Assembly: GCF_009766085.1 (NCBI RefSeq)
Contig: NZ_LMUF01000035.1
Span: 34,936 to 98,935 of the forward strand
Length of the DNA stretch: 64,000 nt
Direction of reading: 5' to 3'
Source: Burkholderia sp. S171
Lineage (GTDB): Bacteria > Pseudomonadota > Gammaproteobacteria > Burkholderiales > Burkholderiaceae
Below are positions 58,669 through 64,000 of the stretch, piece by piece. A program made the position numbers and the translations under genes. The stretch's first letter is position 1. Each line of letters starts with the position of its first letter. The notes under the pieces are model-generated. The model ran no database searches and had not been told where the DNA came from. It saw only the letters and a program-made list of their open reading frames with translations.

Positions 58669-58956
58669 CGAGCGCTCAAGTAGGCTACGACCGGAACGCC
58701 TGGCAGCAGGAACAGGCAAGCGGTCGTCGGTCGTTAAACCCACATTTTAATCGCGTGTCGAGGGGAGTTGGTGCGGAGGACTTACTGCGGCTTGATGCAA
58801 TCAGAGGAAGCTGAAGATGCACGCACGACGCGGAGGGGAACAACTGACGCGGCACCTGTGCTGTGCCGGAAGACGGTAAGGCGAATTCTTTGCTGCTTGC
58901 CGTTGAGTCAGTCGGCGCGGACATCAAGCCCGCGCCGACTGAGACCAAGACAAAAC

Positions 58957-60570
58957 TTACTGTATAGCCGAAGCGGGCGTTGGTGCAGACGCGGGCGCCG
59001 GTGCGGCGTCGGCGCCCGGCACGCCGGAGGCCGGCGTTGTGTCCGCTCCTGGTGTCGCCGGCAATGCCGGTTTGACCGCGATAGGCGCCGAAGCCGACGG
59101 AGCCGGCTTATCCTGCGCCAGTTTCCGTTCGGAATAAGACTTCGATTCCTGCACCGGCTTGCCTTCCAGCTTGTTCAACGCTTGCGAGAGCATGAAGTCA
59201 TCGGCCGTACCAAACTCAACCGGCTTGCGCTCGCGATCCTTGCGGCGTTGCTCCGGCGTCTTCTTGTCGTTCTGCTCTTCAAGAATTCGCAGTTGCTCAA
59301 GCCGGTCCGCTTCGCGCGCTTCCTGTTCCTTCTTCTCGTTCGGGTCCTGCGTATTGGCCAAGTGGTTCGAATAATCCACTTCGCGCGTGACGAGCGCGTC
59401 GTCCGGATCACCTTCAGCGTATTGATCGACCGGAACGTCCGGGCGGATGCCCTTGTTCTGGATCGACCTGCCGCTCGGCGTGTAGTAATACGCGGTGGTC
59501 AGACGCAGCGCGGTGTCAGCGGTCATTGGCCGGACGGTTTGCACCGAGCCCTTGCCGAACGTGGTCTTGCCGACAATCAACGCGCGATGATGATCCTGCA
59601 ACGCGCCCGCAACGATCTCGGACGCCGACGCCGAGTACGCATTGGTCAGCACGACCATGGGCACCTTCTTGAAGATTTCCGGCAGGTTCTTCAGCGGATC
59701 GGAGTCGAAGGAGGGCAGGCGATAGTTGTCGTACGTATCGCGGAAGGTTTGCTTCGCGTCCGCAATTTGTCCATTCGTCGACACCACCACGGCGTTATCC
59801 GGCAGGAACGCACCGGCTACGCCGACCGCGCTCTGCAGCAAACCGCCGCCGTTGTTACGCAGGTCAAGCACGAGGCCCTTCAGGTCGGGCTGCTGGCGCG
59901 CGAGATCTTGCAGCTTCGCAGCGAGATCCGGCACGGTGCGCTCCTGGAAGCTCGTAATCCGGATGTAGCCGTAACCCGGCGCCGGAACCTTCATCTTCAC
60001 GCTCTGCACGCGGATGATTGCGCGCGTGACCGTGACCGGGAAAGTCCGGTCGTCGGTCTTGCGGAAGATGGTCAGGGTGACCTTCGTGCCCGGATCGCCG
60101 CGCATTTGCTTGACGGCGTTATCCAGCGTCATGCCGCGTACCGGCTTGTCGTTGATGCGCGTGATCAGGTCGCCCGGACGAATGCCGGCGTGAAACGCCG
60201 GAGTATCTTCAATAGGCGAAATCACCTTGATCAAGCCATCTTCCGACGAAATCTCGATACCGAGGCCCGCGAAGCGACCCTTGGTCTGCTCCTGAAGCTC
60301 TTCGTAATCGGTTTTGTCGAGATATGACGAATGCGGATCGAGGCTCGACACCATGCCTTTGATAGCCGCGGTGAGAAGTTTTTTGTCGTCGACCGGCTCG
60401 ACGTATTCATGCTTGATTTGCCCGAATACTTCGGCAAACAACCGCAATTGATCTAGCGGGAGAGGCGCGGTGGCAGCTTGCTGGGCGGATGCGGAGAGTT
60501 GCAGCGTTGCAAATACGCCGGTAGCAAGGCCCGCGGCGATCAGGCCGATATTTTTCAGGTTCTTTCGCAT
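58957..60570 (-). CDS. ctpA: S41-family carboxy-terminal processing protease
   Basis: A 537-residue periplasmic protease. The signal peptide is GLIAAGLATGVFATLQLSASA. A PDZ domain follows (KGRFAGLGIEISSEDG; GIRPGDLITRINDKPVRGM). The catalytic Ser/Lys dyad is in NAYSASASEIVAGAL and GKTTFGKGSVQTVRP. The C-terminal 100 residues are a charged coiled coil (EQEAREADRLEQLRILEEQ) and a Pro/Ala-rich tail. It processes envelope proteins at their C-termini. Confidence 0.95.
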   Translation of the reverse strand: MRKNLKNIGLIAAGLATGVFATLQLSASAQQAATAPLPLDQLRLFAEVFGQIKHEYVEPVDDKKLLTAAIKGMVSSLDPHSSYLDKTDYEELQEQTKGRFAGLGIEISSEDGLIKVISPIEDTPAFHAGIRPGDLITRINDKPVRGMTLDNAVKQMRGDPGTKVTLTIFRKTDDRTFPVTVTRAIIRVQSVKMKVPAPGYGYIRITSFQERTVPDLAAKLQDLARQQPDLKGLVLDLRNNGGGLLQSAVGVAGAFLPDNAVVVSTNGQIADAKQTFRDTYDNYRLPSFDSDPLKNLPEIFKKVPMVVLTNAYSASASEIVAGALQDHHRALIVGKTTFGKGSVQTVRPMTADTALRLTTAYYYTPSGRSIQNKGIRPDVPVDQYAEGDPDDALVTREVDYSNHLANTQDPNEKKEQEAREADRLEQLRILEEQNDKKTPEQRRKDRERKPVEFGTADDFMLSQALNKLEGKPVQESKSYSERKLAQDKPAPSASAPIAVKPALPATPGADTTPASGVPGADAAPAPASAPTPASAIQ

Positions 60571-60988
60571 AGAGTCTGTTGCGGTCGAAAGCGGATTAGG
60601 CTGCGTCGTGGTTGACTGGGCAGTATAACTGCAAGCCTCGCACCACGACTTAAACGCAGCTTAAAGGGCTTCGCCGGGAAATGAATGGGCGGGTTCTTTT
60701 TTGTGCGCGGCAGTTTTCAAACCCTTATTCGCTTGCAAATGTCGGGCCCGGTTTAAAAACGATTCCCAAAGCGCGAGATCGGACGGGTTATTTTTTCGCG
60801 CGTTCGGGCTCGCGTTCGGACGATAAAACGCCGGTGAGCCGAGGAATGGAAGGTCTTATGCGATGCATCCGGTGAGCACCAAGATCGGCATGCACAACCG
60901 AGAAAACACCGGACGCTGCTTCAAGCCAACGGTCACGAGTGCCGGATCAGATCACCCGCAACCGTTGGTTATCTCGAAACAAAAGCCC
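60571..60988. other. intergenic region between ctpA and gpmA, 418 bases
   Basis: Both flanking genes are on the minus strand, so this holds the ctpA promoter and the 3' end of gpmA. A T-rich stretch near 60697-60720 is the only notable composition. The plus-strand frame 60681-60875 has no ribosome binding site and no recognisable domain. Confidence 0.5.
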
Positions 60989-61735
60989 TTAACCCGCCTT
61001 CCCTTGTTTCGCCACCGCCGCTTGCGCCTTGGCGATTGCTTCCGGGTCGCCGAGATAATAGTGCTTGATCGGCTTCAGGTTTTCGTCGAGTTCATACACG
61101 AGCGGCACGCCGTTCGGGACGTTCAGGCCCACGATGTCGTCGTCCGAGATACCGTCCAGATACTTGATCAGCGCGCGCATGGAGTTGCCGTGGGCGGCAA
61201 TCAGCACGCGCTTGCCCGACTTGATAGCCGGTGCGATAGATTCGTTCCAGATAGGCATGACGCGGGCGACCGTGTCCTTCAGGCATTCGGTCAGCGGCAA
61301 CTGCTCGCGCGGCACTTTTGCATAGCGAGGGTCGTTGAACGCCGTGCGTTCGTCGGACGGATCGAGTGCAGGCGGCGGCGTGTCGTAGCTTCTGCGCCAG
61401 ATCAGGACCTGCTCATCGCCGTATTTTTTGGCCGTTTCGGCCTTGTTCAGACCGGAAAGCGCACCATAATGCCGCTCGTTGAGCCGCCACGAATGGACAA
61501 CCGGCAAGTACATTTCGTCCATCTGGTCCTGCACATGCCAGAGCGTGCGGATCGCGCGCTTGAGCACCGAAGTGTAGGCCAGGTCAAAGCTGAAGCCGGC
61601 TTCCTTCAGCAGCAGGCCGGCTTGCTGGGCCTCATGGTTGCCTTGTTCTGTCAGGTCGACGTCGACCCAGCCTGTGAATCGGTTTTCCTTGTTCCACGTG
61701 GATTCGCCGTGGCGGATGAGCACTAGCTTGTACAT
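60989..61735 (-). CDS. gpmA: 2,3-bisphosphoglycerate-dependent phosphoglycerate mutase
   Basis: A 248-residue glycolytic enzyme. The phospho-histidine is H9 in LIRHGES, and the second histidine is in AAHGNSMRALIKYLDG. FTGWVDVDLTEQG, SWRLNERHYGALSGLNK and LPLTECLKDTVARV are the family landmarks. Complete. Confidence 0.97.
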   Translation of the reverse strand: MYKLVLIRHGESTWNKENRFTGWVDVDLTEQGNHEAQQAGLLLKEAGFSFDLAYTSVLKRAIRTLWHVQDQMDEMYLPVVHSWRLNERHYGALSGLNKAETAKKYGDEQVLIWRRSYDTPPPALDPSDERTAFNDPRYAKVPREQLPLTECLKDTVARVMPIWNESIAPAIKSGKRVLIAAHGNSMRALIKYLDGISDDDIVGLNVPNGVPLVYELDENLKPIKHYYLGDPEAIAKAQAAVAKQGKAG

Positions 61736-61936
61736 GATGTCCGTTGAGAGGTCGGTTAGTTAGGAAGCGGCAAAAAAGCTGGAAACTGGCATCGATTCTG
61801 TGCGGCAACGCGTTCTGGCGCAACTCAGCCGATCGGCCGAGGCCATCACGGAGGACGGTTATTTTATAATGGCTGGATTGTCCCGATCTTTTTCGACCTT
61901 TTCATTTTTTCACACTCCCAATCCGGCGGTCCCGAC

Positions 61937-62362
61937 GTGAAGTTTTTCACCGATTACACCAACCTTGTACTTATCGCCGTCGCCCTCATTTCTGGTGGGT
62001 TGCTGCTTTGGCCGACGATTGTCCGGCGCGGCCGCGGAAGTGTTTCCGCTCCCGAAGCCATTCAGCTGATCAATCGGCGCAACGCCTCTGTGATCGACGT
62101 GCGGCCGGCCGCCGAGTATTCAAAAGGGCATTTGCCGGCGGCGCGAAACTTCGAAATTTCGGAGCTTCAAGCAAAAATTGGCCAGATCGCGAAGAATAAG
62201 AGCAATCCGGTCTTGCTCGTGTGTCAGACCGGTCAACAGTCCCAGAAGGCGAGCCAGATCGTGAGCGATGCCGGCTATGCCGAAGTCCACGTGTTGCAAG
62301 GCGGGCTGGATGCCTGGCAAAAAGCCGGCATGCCGGTCGTGAAACAAGGAGCGGTAAAGTGA
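61937..62362 (+). CDS. membrane-anchored rhodanese-like protein
   Basis: A 141-residue protein with one N-terminal membrane helix (LVLIAVALISGGLLLWPTIV) and a rhodanese domain. The active-site loop C-Q-T-G-Q-Q-S is in LLVCQTGQQSQKA. The substrate is unknown; homologues always precede grxC and secB in beta-proteobacteria. A TATAAT at 61865-61870 lies about 70 bases upstream. The stop overlaps the grxC start (GTGA). Confidence 0.92.
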   Translation: MKFFTDYTNLVLIAVALISGGLLLWPTIVRRGRGSVSAPEAIQLINRRNASVIDVRPAAEYSKGHLPAARNFEISELQAKIGQIAKNKSNPVLLVCQTGQQSQKASQIVSDAGYAEVHVLQGGLDAWQKAGMPVVKQGAVK

Positions 62363-62619
62363 ATAAAGTGATCATGTACAGCACGCAGGTGTGCCCGTAT
62401 TGCCAGATGGCCGAACGTCTACTAAAGTCGCGCGGCGTGGAAAACGTCGAGAAGGTGCTGATCGACCGTGATCCGGCCCGGCGTGAAGAAATGATGACGC
62501 GTACGGGGCGCCGTACGGTGCCGCAAGTGTTTATCGGCGAGACGCATGTTGGCGGTTACGACGATCTGTCCGCGCTCGATCGCAAAGGCGGCCTGGTGCC
62601 GCTGCTTGAGGCCGCCTGA
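62359..62619 (+). CDS. grxC: glutaredoxin 3
   Basis: An 86-residue glutaredoxin with active site C12-P-Y-C15 and GSH-binding segments TVPQVFIGETHVGGYDD. The start is a GTG at 62359 that overlaps the rhodanese stop, with AAGGAGCGG just upstream; the longer frame to 62221 lies inside the rhodanese gene. Confidence 0.95.
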   Translation: MNKVIMYSTQVCPYCQMAERLLKSRGVENVEKVLIDRDPARREEMMTRTGRRTVPQVFIGETHVGGYDDLSALDRKGGLVPLLEAA

Positions 62620-62761
62620 CTAGCCTGACTAAGTAGCGGACCGCTCAGGCCAGATGCGTCGGCCTGAACGGGTTCGCTGCGCAATTAAGCCGCACGCGGT
62701 TTTCAGCCGGAAAAACCGGAAAAGCCGCGGGCAGCACATTAAATAATCAAGGGAATCAACC

Positions 62762-63235
62762 ATGTCTGACGACAACAACCAGCCGTTCTTCAACATCCAG
62801 CGCATCTACTTGAAGGACATGTCGCTCGAGCAGCCCAATTCGCCGGGCATCTTCCTCGAGCAGGAAATGCCGTCGGTGGAAGTGGAAGTGGACGTGAAGG
62901 CCGAGCGTCTGGCGGAAAGCGTGTTCGAAGTACTGGTAACGGGCACCGTGACGGCGAAGGTGACTGACAAGGTCGCGTTCCTGATTGAAGCCAAGCAAGC
63001 CGGTATTTTCGATATCCGCAACATTCCCGCCGATCAAATTGATCCGCTGGTCGGCATTGCATGCCCAACCATCCTGTTCCCGTACCTGCGTTCGAACATT
63101 GCCGACGCCATCACTCGCGCCGGTTTCCCCCCGATCCACCTCGCCGAGATCAACTTCCAGGCGCTGTACGAACAACGTATTTCGCAGTTGTCGGCAGCTC
63201 AGGAAGGCGTGGCCAACGGCGCGACGCTGAACTAA
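62762..63235 (+). CDS. secB: protein-export chaperone SecB
   Basis: A 157-residue SecB that keeps precursors unfolded for SecA. Landmarks are FNIQRIYLKDMSLEQPNSP at the start, FLIEAKQAGIF and ACPTILFPYLRSNIADAITRAGFPP. Complete. Followed after 24 bases by gpsA. Confidence 0.97.
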   Translation: MSDDNNQPFFNIQRIYLKDMSLEQPNSPGIFLEQEMPSVEVEVDVKAERLAESVFEVLVTGTVTAKVTDKVAFLIEAKQAGIFDIRNIPADQIDPLVGIACPTILFPYLRSNIADAITRAGFPPIHLAEINFQALYEQRISQLSAAQEGVANGATLN

Positions 63236-63259
63236 ATCCCGCATATTCCGGAGCCGGGC

Positions 63260-64000
63260 ATGCAAGTAGCCGTTCTCGGCGCCGGTGCGTGGGGCACCGC
63301 ACTGGCTGGCCATCTGGCCACTCGCCACTCTACGGTGCTCTGGGCGCGCGATCGCGCGCTCATCGAGTCGCTGTCCCAAACGCATGAAAACGAGCGCTAT
63401 CTGCGCGGCATAACGCTGCCCGCAGTGCTTCAGTACGATCCTGATCTTGCTTCGGCGCTGGCCCACGGCGCGACCGAAGACGCTCTATGCGTGGTCGCAG
63501 CGCCGGTCGCGGGCTTGCGCGCGTTATGCCGTAACATGCGTGAACTGGGTATTGTTCCGGCGCATATCGTCTGGTTGTGCAAAGGCTTCGAAGCCGAGAC
63601 GCAATGCCTGCCGAACGAAGTGGTGTTGGCCGAACTACCGCAGCATGCGAGCAACGGCACGCTTTCCGGACCGAGCTTCGCCCGCGAAGTCGCGCAGGGT
63701 TTGCCGGTGGCGCTGACGGTCGCGAGCACATCGACAACGCTCGGCGAGCGCACCGTTGCCGCGTTTCATCACGGTGCCATGCGCATTTATACCGGCGACG
63801 ACGTGGTTGGCGTGGAAGTGGGTGGCGCGGTGAAGAACGTGCTGGCCATTGCAACCGGCATTGCCGATGGGCTCGGCTTGGGCCTGAACGCCCGGGCCGC
63901 GCTGATTACGCGCGGACTGGCCGAGATGTCGCGCCTTGGTGTCGCCTTGGGCGGGCGCGCGGAAACCTTTACGGGCCTGACCGGGCTTGGCGACCTGATT
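63260..64000 (+). CDS. gpsA: NAD(P)H-dependent glycerol-3-phosphate dehydrogenase, partial
   Basis: The first 247 residues are in the window; the gene runs off the right end. The NAD-binding motif is VLGAGAWGTALAGHLA at the N-terminus. WLCKGFE, SGPSFAREVAQG and GGAVKNVLAIATGIADGLGLG with the catalytic lysine are all present. It reduces dihydroxyacetone phosphate for phospholipid synthesis. Confidence 0.96.
   Translation, partial: MQVAVLGAGAWGTALAGHLATRHSTVLWARDRALIESLSQTHENERYLRGITLPAVLQYDPDLASALAHGATEDALCVVAAPVAGLRALCRNMRELGIVPAHIVWLCKGFEAETQCLPNEVVLAELPQHASNGTLSGPSFAREVAQGLPVALTVASTSTTLGERTVAAFHHGAMRIYTGDDVVGVEVGGAVKNVLAIATGIADGLGLGLNARAALITRGLAEMSRLGVALGGRAETFTGLTGLGDLI

Overview
The window looks like chromosome 1 of a member of the Burkholderiaceae (Burkholderia, Paraburkholderia or Caballeronia in the broad sense). 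The evidence is high GC with strong third-position GC bias, a DUF3567 protein, PhaM, the T. ferrooxidans-type gshA next to gshB, an EIIA-Man/HPr/EI partial PTS, a fused STAS-permease lipid-transport operon, and the order gpmA (facing away) / rhodanese-grxC-secB-gpsA. No rRNA, tRNA, CRISPR array or insertion sequence was seen.

Layout. 1-7.5 kb: DUF3567 and DUF3108 proteins, an IclR regulator divergent from a fumarylacetoacetate-hydrolase-like gene, an orphan ABC binding protein, an enoyl-CoA hydratase homologue and phaM. 7.5-12.8 kb: a probable light-responsive lipid cluster (FAD oxidoreductase, DUF1365, cyclopropane-synthase-like methyltransferase, chalcone-isomerase-like protein) divergent from a MerR/B12 photoreceptor of the LitR/CarH family that keeps the W-x9-EH and ExHxxG motifs. 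13-25 kb: housekeeping (ferritin-like diiron protein, heptose-1-P adenylyltransferase, coaX-birA, a four-gene MCE lipid transporter, VanZ, 2Fe-2S ferredoxin, hydrolase, D,D-carboxypeptidase). 25-29 kb: DUF493, lipB and lipA, with a LysR/DUF2917 pair between them.

29-38.5 kb is the accessory region: an orphan type VI secretion module, all on the minus strand and tightly coupled. Its order is vgrG, a Tle3-type phospholipase split by a frameshift, four tandem Tli3-like lipoproteins, a PAAR protein and two membrane proteins of unknown function. The four lipoproteins are built from two N-terminal and two C-terminal halves and show all four combinations (N1C1, N2C2, N2C1, N1C2). This is the most unusual structure in the window.

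39-64 kb is again core: dctA with a sigma-54 promoter and dctB/dctD, a TlpA-like thioredoxin, comM, ubiK, glnK-amtB with sigma-54 and NtrC-like sites, gshA-gshB, the EIIA/HPr/EI genes, an orphan autotransporter O-heptosyltransferase, a MoeB-like enzyme, ctpA, gpmA, then rhodanese, grxC, secB and the start of gpsA. Sites with computable symmetry (sigma-54 promoters, inverted repeats, terminators, DnaA-box cluster, tandem repeats) are given with positions. All functional calls are by inspection; no database search was run.
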